From Rhodospirillales bacterium (lineage in GTDB: Bacteria; Pseudomonadota; Alphaproteobacteria; Acetobacterales; Acetobacteraceae), in contig JANYDF010000029.1 in NCBI GenBank assembly GCA_025359905.1, positions 1-64,000 of the forward strand: a DNA stretch of 64,000 nucleotides, written 5' to 3'. The position numbers were made by a program, and so were the translations under genes. Under the pieces are notes generated by a model that saw only the letters and a program-made list of their open reading frames with translations, ran no database searches and had not been told where the DNA came from. Below are positions 54,612-63,216 of this stretch, in pieces; position 1 is the first letter of the stretch; each line of letters starts with the position of its first letter.

Positions 54612-55682
54612 CTACGACGCCGCAGCTTTGCGCTTCCGCCGCGCCGCCCGCCCGAACGGGAACGCAATTTCGTTGCCCCGAGTCAGCCCAGCCGGCCGGA
54701 AGATCAGGATCAGCGCCATCGCGATGCCGAGGCCGATTTCCTGGCTGCCCTGCGGGATCTGGATCGTGATGCCGCCCAGCGGCACGCCCGCCTCGATATG
54801 CCGGAGCACTTCGACGATCACCGTTACCACGATCACGCCGGCCACCGCCCCGAACAGGCTGCCCACCCCGCCGACCACCAGCATCGCTAGCGTCACGAAG
54901 GTCATGCTCAAGTAGAACGTGTCGGCCGTGAGGATGCCGAGGAAATGCGCGTACAATGCGCCCGCGACGCCGACGATCATCGCGCTGACGACGAAGGCGA
55001 TCAGGCGCATCCGCACCACGTTCACCCCGGATGACTTCGCCGCGACTTCGTCGTCGCGCGACGCGCGCAGCATCAGGCCGAAGCGGGAGACCTGGAACAC
55101 ATAGGCCAGCACCAGCGCGCCGATGGCGAACATCCAGGCCACCCAGGGCCCGACCACCGCCGGCACGCCGATGATCGAACTGGTCGCCGCCGTCACCGAT
55201 TCCCAATTGGAATAGACGCTGTTGACGATGGCCAGCAGCGCGAAGGTGGCGATGGAACCTGCGATGCCGGACAGGCGCATGATCGCCGCCCCGATCACCA
55301 GCGCCACCAGCCCGGCCAGCACTGCGGCGCCGGCCACGGCGGGCAGGAAGCCGTACTGGTTCTGTTGCAGGAAATCCGGCAGCCCGGTCAGCATCATCTG
55401 CTTCCAGGTCGGGTCCACGGTGGCCCAGGCGGCGGCGTAGGCGCCAACGCACATGAAGCCGATGTGGCCGAACGACAGAATGCCCGCGTTGCCGATGAAG
55501 GTGTAGATGCCGACCACCACGATCAGGCGGATCAGCATTTCCGTCAGCGTCACCTGCAACTGGTCGCTGCCGATCAACGAGCCAACGCCGACGAGCACCG
55601 TCAGGATCGCGCACAGCGCCGCCAGCGGCCAGTAACGGCGCAGCATGGAGGCGTGCGGCGTGGATTTCGAGACCGGGGCCAT
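54612..55682 (-). CDS. livM: Branched-chain amino acid-type ABC permease LivM (system 2)
   Basis: 356 residues from ATG 55682, sharing a base with the livH stop. Around ten hydrophobic helices; the LivM signature reads YTFIGNAGILSFGHIGFMCVG and the coupling loop LAMLVVGGVGSLFGAVAG. A basic C-terminal tail (RAARRKRKAAAS) is unusual. It lies between livH and the amidase pair on one minus-strand transcript, tying transport to amide hydrolysis. Confidence 0.92.
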   Translation of the reverse strand: MAPVSKSTPHASMLRRYWPLAALCAILTVLVGVGSLIGSDQLQVTLTEMLIRLIVVVGIYTFIGNAGILSFGHIGFMCVGAYAAAWATVDPTWKQMMLTGLPDFLQQNQYGFLPAVAGAAVLAGLVALVIGAAIMRLSGIAGSIATFALLAIVNSVYSNWESVTAATSSIIGVPAVVGPWVAWMFAIGALVLAYVFQVSRFGLMLRASRDDEVAAKSSGVNVVRMRLIAFVVSAMIVGVAGALYAHFLGILTADTFYLSMTFVTLAMLVVGGVGSLFGAVAGVIVVTVIVEVLRHIEAGVPLGGITIQIPQGSQEIGLGIAMALILIFRPAGLTRGNEIAFPFGRAARRKRKAAAS

Positions 55683-56596
55683 CACACGCGCTCGATGAAG
55701 GCGCGGGTCGGCACGATGCCGGACGGGCGGAACAGCAGGATCAGAATCACGAAGGTAAAGGCGAAGGCGTCGCGGAACACGCGCAAGTCCTCCGGTAAAT
55801 AGGCTTGCAGCATGATGACGATGAAGCCGACCAGGAACCCGCCGACCACAGCGCCCAGCAGGCTGCCCATGCCGCCGATCACCGTGGCGACGAAGGCGAA
55901 TAATGCCAGCGGCACGCCCATTGTCGGCCCAAGCGTTCCGGTTTGCGACAAGTACAGCAGCGAGACGGCGGTGGCGAGAATGCCGCTGATGGCGAACGCT
56001 AGGCCAATGACGAAGTTGCCGCGCACGCCGAGGTACTGCGCCATGCGGAAATCCTCCGCCGCCGCGCGCATCATCACGCCATAGGGCGTGCGCTTGAGGA
56101 ACAGTGTCAGCAGCGCCATCAGCGCCAGCGTGACGCCGATGGTGACAACCTGGAGCAGCGGAATCCGCAAATCGCCGAGCAGGATCGGCGCGTCCAGGCC
56201 AGACCACAGATTGGCCGCCTTCGGACGCGCGCCATAGACCATCAGAATACCGTTCTGAATCACATAGCTGACCGCGAACGAGGCAATCATCAGCGTCGGC
56301 GCGTTGGCTCTTCGCAATGGCCTGAACACCAGCGCATCGGAAATCAGCGCCACGATCACCACGATCAGTGTCACCGCCGGGATCATCAGCGACCAGTTCC
56401 AGGTGCCGATGAACAACTGCGCCGTCACCTCGAACGACGGCACGATCAGCGCATAGGCGCCGATGGAGATGAAGTCGCCGTGCGCGAAGTTCACCAGCCG
56501 CAGGATGCCGAACAGCAGGCCAACGCCCAGCGCCGCCAGCGCGTACAGGCTGCCCAGACTGAGCGCGTCCGCCAGATTTTGCAGAAACCCGATCAC
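55682..56596 (-). CDS. livH: Branched-chain amino acid-type ABC permease LivH (system 2)
   Basis: 304 residues. SLGSLYALAALGVGLLFGIL and LVNFAHGDFISIGAYAL are the LivH signature; TVIGGMGSLLGAVVGGFLVG is the ATPase-coupling loop. Its ATG overlaps the livF stop by four bases. No substrate-binding protein gene lies in this operon, so the receptor must be encoded elsewhere. Confidence 0.92.
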   Translation of the reverse strand: MIGFLQNLADALSLGSLYALAALGVGLLFGILRLVNFAHGDFISIGAYALIVPSFEVTAQLFIGTWNWSLMIPAVTLIVVIVALISDALVFRPLRRANAPTLMIASFAVSYVIQNGILMVYGARPKAANLWSGLDAPILLGDLRIPLLQVVTIGVTLALMALLTLFLKRTPYGVMMRAAAEDFRMAQYLGVRGNFVIGLAFAISGILATAVSLLYLSQTGTLGPTMGVPLALFAFVATVIGGMGSLLGAVVGGFLVGFIVIMLQAYLPEDLRVFRDAFAFTFVILILLFRPSGIVPTRAFIERV

Positions 56597-57345
56597 GCCG
56601 CGTCCTCCTCCTCGTTCGCGTCGCTGGACGCAGCCTCGCCGAAGCCGAAATACGCCCGCTTGATCGCCTCGCCGTCGGCCAGATCGGCCGCCGCGCCCGC
56701 AAGCTGAATGTGTCCATTGCGGATGACGTAGATGCGGTCAGCATGTTTCAGGATGCGGTGCGAACTCTGCTCGTTGATCAGCAGCGTCAAGCCTTCCTGT
56801 TTGCGGGCTTCGAGCAGGATTTCATAGACCTGATCGACGATCTTCGGTGCCAGACCCAGCGAAGGCTCGTCCACCAGCAGCAGGCGCGGCTTGGTCAGCA
56901 GGGCCCGCGCAATCACCAGCATCTGCTGCTCGCCGCCGGAAAGCCGCCCGGCGGGGCTGGCGATGCGCTCGCGCAGGCGCGGAAACATCGCCAGCACCCG
57001 CTCGATATCCGCCGCCACCGCGCCGCGATCGGCGCGCATATACGTGCCCACGCGCAGGTTTTCGGCCACCGACAGCGTGCCGAACACATGCCGCCCTTCC
57101 GGCACCAGTGAGACGCCCATGCGTGCGATGGCCTCGGGCCTGGTTCCAGCCAGATCTTTGCCTTCCAGCCGGATGTGCCCCTTGGTCGCGGCCACGCCGC
57201 CAGCCACCGCCGCCAGCGTGGTGGATTTGCCCGCGCCGTTCGGCCCGATCAGGCAGACAATCTCGCCTTTGGCCACGGTCAGGGAAATGCCCTTCAGCGC
57301 GCGCAGGCGTCCGTAGCTGACATGGATGTCGTCAATCGCGAGCAT
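56593..57345 (-). CDS. livF: Branched-chain amino acid-type ABC ATPase LivF (system 2)
   Basis: 250 residues. Walker A GPNGAGKST, ABC signature RLSGGEQQMLVIAR and Walker B LLLVDEPSLGLAP identify LivF. The switch His region is INEQSSHRILK, with Gln-Ser in place of the usual Q-N, a mild departure. An acidic tail (NEEEDAA) closes it. It follows livG by four bases. Confidence 0.92.
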   Translation of the reverse strand: MLAIDDIHVSYGRLRALKGISLTVAKGEIVCLIGPNGAGKSTTLAAVAGGVAATKGHIRLEGKDLAGTRPEAIARMGVSLVPEGRHVFGTLSVAENLRVGTYMRADRGAVAADIERVLAMFPRLRERIASPAGRLSGGEQQMLVIARALLTKPRLLLVDEPSLGLAPKIVDQVYEILLEARKQEGLTLLINEQSSHRILKHADRIYVIRNGHIQLAGAAADLADGEAIKRAYFGFGEAASSDANEEEDAA

Positions 57346-57349
57346 CGCG

Positions 57350-58117
57350 CTAGCCTTCCATGCCGAGATAGGCCGAGATCACCGCTTGATCGCGCTGGAT
57401 GTCGCTGGGCAGGCCCTCGGCGATGGTGCGCCCGCCGTCCAGCACGTGGATGCGGTTACACACACCCATGATCACGCCCATGTTGTGCTCAATCAGCAGC
57501 ACGCCGCAGGTGAAGGTGCGCGGAATCGCGGCAATGGTGTGCATCAGGTCGTCGCACTCCGCGTCCGACATGCCGGCCGCCGGTTCGTCCAGCAACACGA
57601 AGGCCGGTGACAGCACCAGTGCGCGGGCGATGCCCACACGGCGCTCATCGGTATAGGGCAGCGTTCCCGCAATCGAGTCGGCGCGGTCGGCCAGCCCCAC
57701 CCATTCCAGCATGGCCATCGCGTGCTGGTGCCCGGCGCGGCGCGACATGCCCAGGCCGAGCGCGGTGACTTCGACGTTTTCGGCCACCGTCATGTCGCGG
57801 AACAGCCTCCCGGCCTGAAACGTGCGCGCCACGCCCTGCTGGCGGAACTTCACCGAGCTCCAACCCGTCGTGTCCTCACCGCCCAGCACCACGCTGCCCG
57901 AGGTGGGGCGTTGAAACCCGGTCAGACAGTTTACCAGCGTTGTCTTGCCCGCGCCGTTCGGGCCGATCAGCCCGAATACCTCATGGCGTTCCACCTTCAG
58001 GCTGACATCGGCAATTGCCGTCAGGCCCTGAAACTGCACGAAGATGTTGCGTGCCACGAGTTCGCTGGCCTGCGGCTGTTCGATGCCGGGCGGCAGGACA
58101 TGCAATTCGTCGGTCAT
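57350..58117 (-). CDS. livG: Branched-chain amino acid-type ABC ATPase LivG (system 2)
   Basis: 255 residues, first gene of the second importer operon. Walker A is GPNGAGKTT, the LivG-type signature loop is LPYTDERRVGIARAL and Walker B VLLDEPAAGM, with the switch IEHNMGV. A 20-residue N-terminal extension (VLPPGIEQPQAS) precedes the fold. It is divergent from the BKACE gene; the 237 bases between them must hold both promoters, though I see no obvious motif there. Confidence 0.92.
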   Translation of the reverse strand: MTDELHVLPPGIEQPQASELVARNIFVQFQGLTAIADVSLKVERHEVFGLIGPNGAGKTTLVNCLTGFQRPTSGSVVLGGEDTTGWSSVKFRQQGVARTFQAGRLFRDMTVAENVEVTALGLGMSRRAGHQHAMAMLEWVGLADRADSIAGTLPYTDERRVGIARALVLSPAFVLLDEPAAGMSDAECDDLMHTIAAIPRTFTCGVLLIEHNMGVIMGVCNRIHVLDGGRTIAEGLPSDIQRDQAVISAYLGMEG

Positions 58118-58354
58118 ACGCCGGGCCGTGCCGGTTGGTCAGTTGGCGTCAGAAGGCACGTCACACCGATCAACCTCCATCTGGCGGCGCCTTCGGGCAC
58201 CAATGTCGCACTTCCGATCTTCCGCTGGCCGCATGGTCCGCGCAAGATGCCTTGGGCCAGCTTGCACCGCCACGGCACAAAATTGCCTAGCAAGAAACGT
58301 GCAAGCGGGGGCAGGAATGTGACGGACCGAAGTGTACGGGAGGGGACTGGCAGC

Positions 58355-59290
58355 ATGGCGACCCGCAAGACCATCATTACCTGCGCGATCACCGGATCGG
58401 TGCACACGCCTTCGATGTCGCCCTATCTGCCGGTGACGCCGCAGGAAATCATCGATGCCTCGGTGGGCGCGGCCGAGGCTGGGGCGGCGATCATTCATCT
58501 GCACGCGCGCGACCCGCAGACCGGCAAGCCGGACCAAACCCCTGAAGCCTTCGGCCGCTTCCTGCCGCAAATCCAGCAGCAGACCAACGCGGTGCTGAAC
58601 CTGACCACCGGCGGCGCTGCCTGGATGCGGGTGGAGGAGCGGGTGCGCCCGGCTGCGCTGTTCCAGCCGGAAGTCGCCTCGCTCAACATGGGTTCGATGA
58701 ATTTCGGCCTGTACCCGATGCTGAACCGCTTCAAGGATTTCAAGTACGACTGGGAGCCGCAGGCGCTGGAAGGATCGCGCGATCTGGTGTTCCGCAATAG
58801 CTTCAAGGACATCGAATACGTGCTGGCGACCTGTGCCGAATCTGGCACGCGGTTCGAGTTCGAATGCTACGACACCTCGCATTTGTATAATTTGGCGCAT
58901 TTTCTGGAGCGCGGTTTGGTCAAGCCGCCGCTGTTTGTGCAGACCGTGTTCGGGATCCTCGGGGGGATCGGCCCACATCCGGAAGATGTAATGCACATGA
59001 AACGGACTGCGGATCGGCTATTCGGCAACTTGTATCGCTGGTCGGTGCTCGGCGCCGGGCGCAACCAATTGCCGATTGCAGCCCAAGCGGCGGCGATGGG
59101 CGGCAATGTGCGCGTCGGGCTCGAGGACAGTTTGTGGATCGGCGCTGGCAGGCTTGCCGAAAGCAACGCGGCGCAGGTGCGCAAGGTGCGCCAGATCATC
59201 GAGGGACTGGGGCTGGAAATCGCCACCCCCGATGAAGCCCGCGAAATCCTGAGCTTGAAGGGTTCAATCGGCCGGGTTGACGCAGCCTAA
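58355..59290 (+). CDS. Beta-keto acid cleavage enzyme (BKACE, formerly DUF849)
   Basis: 311 residues from ATG 58355, with GGGAGGGG upstream. The zinc-binding HxH is in IIHLHARDPQTGKP (about residue 47); VLNLTTGGAAWM and LNMGSMNFG are the substrate and acetyl-CoA-binding loops, and GNVRVGLEDSLW is the conserved C-terminal signature. The family cleaves beta-keto acids with acetyl-CoA to give acetoacetate plus a CoA ester; Kce acts on 3-keto-5-aminohexanoate in lysine fermentation. The keto acid here is unknown. Placement beside the importer and hydantoinase genes suggests the same catabolic route. Confidence 0.9.
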   Translation: MATRKTIITCAITGSVHTPSMSPYLPVTPQEIIDASVGAAEAGAAIIHLHARDPQTGKPDQTPEAFGRFLPQIQQQTNAVLNLTTGGAAWMRVEERVRPAALFQPEVASLNMGSMNFGLYPMLNRFKDFKYDWEPQALEGSRDLVFRNSFKDIEYVLATCAESGTRFEFECYDTSHLYNLAHFLERGLVKPPLFVQTVFGILGGIGPHPEDVMHMKRTADRLFGNLYRWSVLGAGRNQLPIAAQAAAMGGNVRVGLEDSLWIGAGRLAESNAAQVRKVRQIIEGLGLEIATPDEAREILSLKGSIGRVDAA

Positions 59291-59327
59291 GGTCTGGCCG
59301 GGACGTCGCGTTGTTGCAGAATAGTTG

Positions 59328-59413
59328 ATCCGCAGATGACGCCGGTGGACGCAGATGTTTTCGTTTGCTGGTGCAGCCTGAAACACACAGCCTATCTGCG
59401 TCCATCTGCGGAT
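59328..59413. repeat. Long-spaced inverted repeat between BKACE and hyuB
   Basis: The left arm (59328-59356) contains ATCCGCAGATG and GGACGCAGAT with an 8-base insertion between them; the right arm (59394-59413) is the reverse complement of the two halves joined. The region is AT-richer than its surroundings. It could act as a terminator for the BKACE gene or be a dispersed intergenic repeat. Confidence 0.6.
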
Positions 59414-59461
59414 AATTTACTGATCCGCAGTCCTCACCACCCGCTCAGGGTTTGAACGTCC

Positions 59462-61174
59462 ATGATCGCACCAAACGACTCGATCACCCACGAGGTGATC
59501 ACCGGCAAATTGCTGGCCACCGTGGACGAGATGGCGATGGTGCTGGCCCGCGCCTCGATGAGTCCGGTGGTCTATGAGGTGCTGGATTTCGCCTGCGGCA
59601 TTTGCAATGCGGGCGGAGAACTGGTGGCGCAGACCAACGGCATCACCATTTTCACCGGCACGTTCTCCCGGCAGGTGCAGTTCATCCGCGAACGCTTCGG
59701 TGCGGACATGGCGCCCGGCGATACGTTCCTGACCAACGACCCGTTCGAGGGCGGCACGCATGCCTGCGATTTCGCCATCATCCGCCCGGTTTTCGCGCAA
59801 GCTGATCTGATCGGCTACGGCATCGCGGTGGCGCATCTGCTGGATGTCGGCGGCGCGGTTGCGGGCAGCCTGCCGCCGGATGCCATTTCAGTGTTTCAGG
59901 AGGGGCTGCGCCTGTCCGGCGTGCGCCTGACCCGCGATGACCGGCTGATCGACGATCTGGTGCGGATCATTACCGAAAACGTGCGCCTGCCGCAGTTGGT
60001 GCTGGGCGACATCAACGCCGAACTCGCCGCCGTGCGCATTGCCGAGCGCCGCCTGCACGAAACCGCTGCGAAATATGGCACGGATGCGCTGCAAGCCACG
60101 TTCCGCCGTCTGATCGACACCAGTGAGGCCCGTGCCCGCGCCGTCATCGCCGCCCTGCCCGACGGCGACTACCACGCCAGCGACATCATCGACGGCGACG
60201 GGGCCAGCGATGCGCCGATCCATGTGGAAGTGACCATCCGCATACGCGGCTCCGAGATCGAGGCGGATTTCACCGGCTCCAGCCCGGCGCGCAATGCGCC
60301 CATCAATTGCAGCCGGGGCGGCCTGACCTCGGCGGTGAAAACCGTCATCAAGGCGCTTGTGGCCCCGCAGGAACCCTCCAACGAAGGCTGGTTCCGTCCG
60401 CTGACGGTCACCGCACCGGGCGGCACCGTGTTTACGGCGGAAAAGCCATCGCCGACCGGCTGGTATTACGAAGGGGCGGCGCAAGCCTCGGAACTGGTGT
60501 GGAAGGCACTGGCACCGCTGGCCCCGGACCGGCTGTCGGCGGGCAGCTATGTCAGCCTGTGCGGCACCTATATCTCCGGCTCCGGGCCGGACGGGCTGTT
60601 CGTGCATATCGAGCCGCAAAACGGCGGCTGGGGCGCCACGCGCACCCGCGACGGGGCCAGCGGGCTGATCGCGATCACCGATGGCGACACCTACAATTAT
60701 TCGGTTGAACTTCTGGAAGCCAAGTTTCCGGTGATGATCCATCGTTACGACTACAACGTCGCCGCCGGTGCCGGCGCCGGGCGGCAGCGCGGCGGCTTCG
60801 GGCTGGTGCGCGAATACGAAATCGAGGCAGATGACGCGGTGCTGTATGCCAGCTTCGGCCGAACCGCCACCCGCCCGTGGGGCGCGGACGGCGGCGGTGA
60901 GGGCAGTTGCAACGGCATCGTGGTGTGGCGCGGCGGCGAGGCGCAGCGTCTGACCCGCACGCCGTGGTTCACCTTGCAGCGCGGCGACCGGGTGCTGATC
61001 GAAACCGGCGGCGGCGGCGGCTGGGGCGACCCGAGGCAGCGCGACCCGGCGGATGTGGCGCGCGACGTGCGCGACGGCTTGCTCAGCACTGAACAGGCCG
61101 CCGCCCGCTATGGCGTGGCGCTGGATGCAACCGGGGGCGTGGACATCGCGGCCACCGAAGGGCTGCGCGCATGA
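59462..61174 (+). CDS. hyuB: Hydantoinase B/oxoprolinase-like subunit
   Basis: 570 residues. The HyuB family core is evident: DPFEGGTHACDFAIIRPVF, HLLDVGGAVAGSLPPDA, DFTGSSPARNAPINC and the C-terminal ETGGGGGWGDPRQRDP. HyuA and HyuB together open cyclic amides such as hydantoins, 5-oxoproline, N-methylhydantoin or acetophenone-type carboxylation substrates, at the cost of ATP. It overlaps hyuA by four bases, so the two subunits are made together. The specific ring is not predictable. Confidence 0.92.
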   Translation: MIAPNDSITHEVITGKLLATVDEMAMVLARASMSPVVYEVLDFACGICNAGGELVAQTNGITIFTGTFSRQVQFIRERFGADMAPGDTFLTNDPFEGGTHACDFAIIRPVFAQADLIGYGIAVAHLLDVGGAVAGSLPPDAISVFQEGLRLSGVRLTRDDRLIDDLVRIITENVRLPQLVLGDINAELAAVRIAERRLHETAAKYGTDALQATFRRLIDTSEARARAVIAALPDGDYHASDIIDGDGASDAPIHVEVTIRIRGSEIEADFTGSSPARNAPINCSRGGLTSAVKTVIKALVAPQEPSNEGWFRPLTVTAPGGTVFTAEKPSPTGWYYEGAAQASELVWKALAPLAPDRLSAGSYVSLCGTYISGSGPDGLFVHIEPQNGGWGATRTRDGASGLIAITDGDTYNYSVELLEAKFPVMIHRYDYNVAAGAGAGRQRGGFGLVREYEIEADDAVLYASFGRTATRPWGADGGGEGSCNGIVVWRGGEAQRLTRTPWFTLQRGDRVLIETGGGGGWGDPRQRDPADVARDVRDGLLSTEQAAARYGVALDATGGVDIAATEGLRA

Positions 61175-63207
61175 TCCGCGTGGCAACCGATGCCGGGGGC
61201 ACCTTCACCGATCTGGTGGCGTTCGACGACGCCAGCGGGCGCATTTTCCTCGGCAAGGCGCTGACCACGCCGCACGACCCATCGGAAGGCGTGCTCGCCA
61301 CGCTGGCGCAGGGGGCAGAGACGGGGCTGGTGAACAGCGCCATTGGTCTGTTCGTGCATGGCGGCACCACGGTGATCAACGCGATCACCGAGCGCAAGGG
61401 CGTGCGCACCGCACTCGTCACCACGCGCGGCTTCCGCGACGTGATCGCCATTGGGCGCGGCAACCGGCCCGATCTGTACAATCTGCACGCATTGCCGGAG
61501 GAGCCGTTCGTGCCCCGGCATCTGCGCTTCGAAGCCACCGAACGCATGGACGCGCGCGGCACGGTGCGCGCTGCGCTGGTGCTGGCGGACATCGATGTAG
61601 CCGCCGCCGCCATCCGGGCGGCTGGTGTCGAAGCGGTCGCGGTGGCGTTCCTGCACGCCTACATCAACCCGGCCCATGAGGCCGAGGCCGCTTCAAGGCT
61701 GCGCACGCTGCTGCCCGGCGTGGCGGTGACGGCCAGCCACGAGATCTCCCGGCAATGGCGCGAATACGAACGCTCCAACACCGCCGTGCTGTCGGCCTAT
61801 GTGCAGCCGATCATGGCGCGCTATCTGGCCAATCTGGACCAGCGTTTGCGGCAGGCCGGCATCGATTGTCCCAGTTACTGCATGCAGTCGAACGGCGGTC
61901 TGGCCGATTTCACCGCCGCTGAGGCGGCGCCGCTGGTGCTGGTGGAATCCGGCCCGGCGGGCGGGGTGGCGGGCACGGTGCGGATTGGCGAGGCGCTGGG
62001 CGAAAGCGACATCCTGTATTTCGACGTCGGCGGCACCACGGCGAAATGCTCGCTGGTGCAGGGTGGCCGCGCGGTGCTGCGGCCCGACTACAAGCTGGAA
62101 TGGTCGCGCCTGCGCCCCGGCTACCCGTTGCAAGTGCCAGTGGTGGACATCGTGGAAATCGGCGCGGGCGGCGGGTCCATCGCGCGCATCGGTGCTGCGG
62201 GCGGGGTGCAGGTCGGTCCCGACAGCGCCGGGTCCGCCCCCGGCCCGGCCTGTTACGGGCGCGGCGGCACGCTGCCGACCGTCACCGACGCCAAGCTGAT
62301 CACCGGGGTGATCGACCCGGCGCATTTCGCCGGCGGGCGGATGCAACTGGACCGCAGTTTGGCCGAAGCCGCCTTCGCGCCGCTGGCGGCATCGCTGGGG
62401 CTGTCCATTGCGGCGGCGGCGGAGGCGGTGATCGGGGTGGCGGAAGCCAACATGATCAACGCGCTGAAACTGGTCACGCTGCAACGCGGCCACGACCCAC
62501 GCGACCTGACCATGGTTGCCTGCGGCGGTGGCGGGCCGATGCACGCGGCCACGCTGGCGCGCGAACTCGGCCTCAAGCGCGTGGTGGTGCCGCATTTCGC
62601 CGGGCTGTTCTCGGCGTGGGGGATGCTGGCGGCACGGCCAAGGCTCGATCTGCACCGCACACGGCTGATGAAACTCACCGAACCCAGCTTCGCCGCTGCC
62701 CGCGAAATCTTCTCCACACTGCAAGCCGAGGCTGCCGCGCGCTTCGGGCGGGCGGACGGTCTGCTGCACAGCCGCGCGATTGAAATGCGCTATGCCGGGC
62801 AGGAACACACGGTCGCCACACGCTTTGACCCCGATGCCGGGCTGGAGGGACTGTTCGCCGCGTTCCACGCGGCGCACGAGCAGGCCTACACGTTCCGCCT
62901 GTCCGACACCGCAGTGGAACTGGTGACGTTTCATCTGGCCGCCGAAATCGACGCGCCGCGCATCGCCATGCCGGAGATGACCGGGGCTGGCAGCACCGAA
63001 CAGGCGCTGCTGGGCCACCGCGCGCTGCGCACCGGCGGTGCCGCGCAGGAATTGGCCCCGGTCTATGCCCGCGACCGCCTTCCCGCCGGGGCCTGCATCG
63101 CAGGCCCGGCGCTGGTGGAGGAGCCCACCACCACCACGCTCATCCTCGCCGGGCAGCAGGTGACGGTGGACCGCCACGGCCTGCTGCTGATCGAGGAGAC
63201 CGGCTGA
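61171..63207 (+). CDS. hyuA: Hydantoinase A/oxoprolinase-like subunit (ATPase)
   Basis: 678 residues. The actin-like ATP site shows DAGGTFTDLVAFDD at the N-terminus and YFDVGGTTAKCSLVQGG in the middle; VHGGTTVINAITERKG and EIGAGGGSIARI are further family marks, and ACGGGGPMHAATLARELG lies near residue 450. It couples ATP hydrolysis to ring opening with HyuB. It ends nine bases from the convergent partial HyuA-like gene. Confidence 0.93.
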   Translation: MIRVATDAGGTFTDLVAFDDASGRIFLGKALTTPHDPSEGVLATLAQGAETGLVNSAIGLFVHGGTTVINAITERKGVRTALVTTRGFRDVIAIGRGNRPDLYNLHALPEEPFVPRHLRFEATERMDARGTVRAALVLADIDVAAAAIRAAGVEAVAVAFLHAYINPAHEAEAASRLRTLLPGVAVTASHEISRQWREYERSNTAVLSAYVQPIMARYLANLDQRLRQAGIDCPSYCMQSNGGLADFTAAEAAPLVLVESGPAGGVAGTVRIGEALGESDILYFDVGGTTAKCSLVQGGRAVLRPDYKLEWSRLRPGYPLQVPVVDIVEIGAGGGSIARIGAAGGVQVGPDSAGSAPGPACYGRGGTLPTVTDAKLITGVIDPAHFAGGRMQLDRSLAEAAFAPLAASLGLSIAAAAEAVIGVAEANMINALKLVTLQRGHDPRDLTMVACGGGGPMHAATLARELGLKRVVVPHFAGLFSAWGMLAARPRLDLHRTRLMKLTEPSFAAAREIFSTLQAEAAARFGRADGLLHSRAIEMRYAGQEHTVATRFDPDAGLEGLFAAFHAAHEQAYTFRLSDTAVELVTFHLAAEIDAPRIAMPEMTGAGSTEQALLGHRALRTGGAAQELAPVYARDRLPAGACIAGPALVEEPTTTTLILAGQQVTVDRHGLLLIEETG

Positions 63208-63216
63208 GGCGTCTGC

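Noticed and set aside
55683-56744. Long N-terminal extension that would make LivM 710 residues
   Set aside because: The upstream part runs through livH in another frame and is Arg/Ala-rich without membrane character; the LivM signature starts after ATG 55682.
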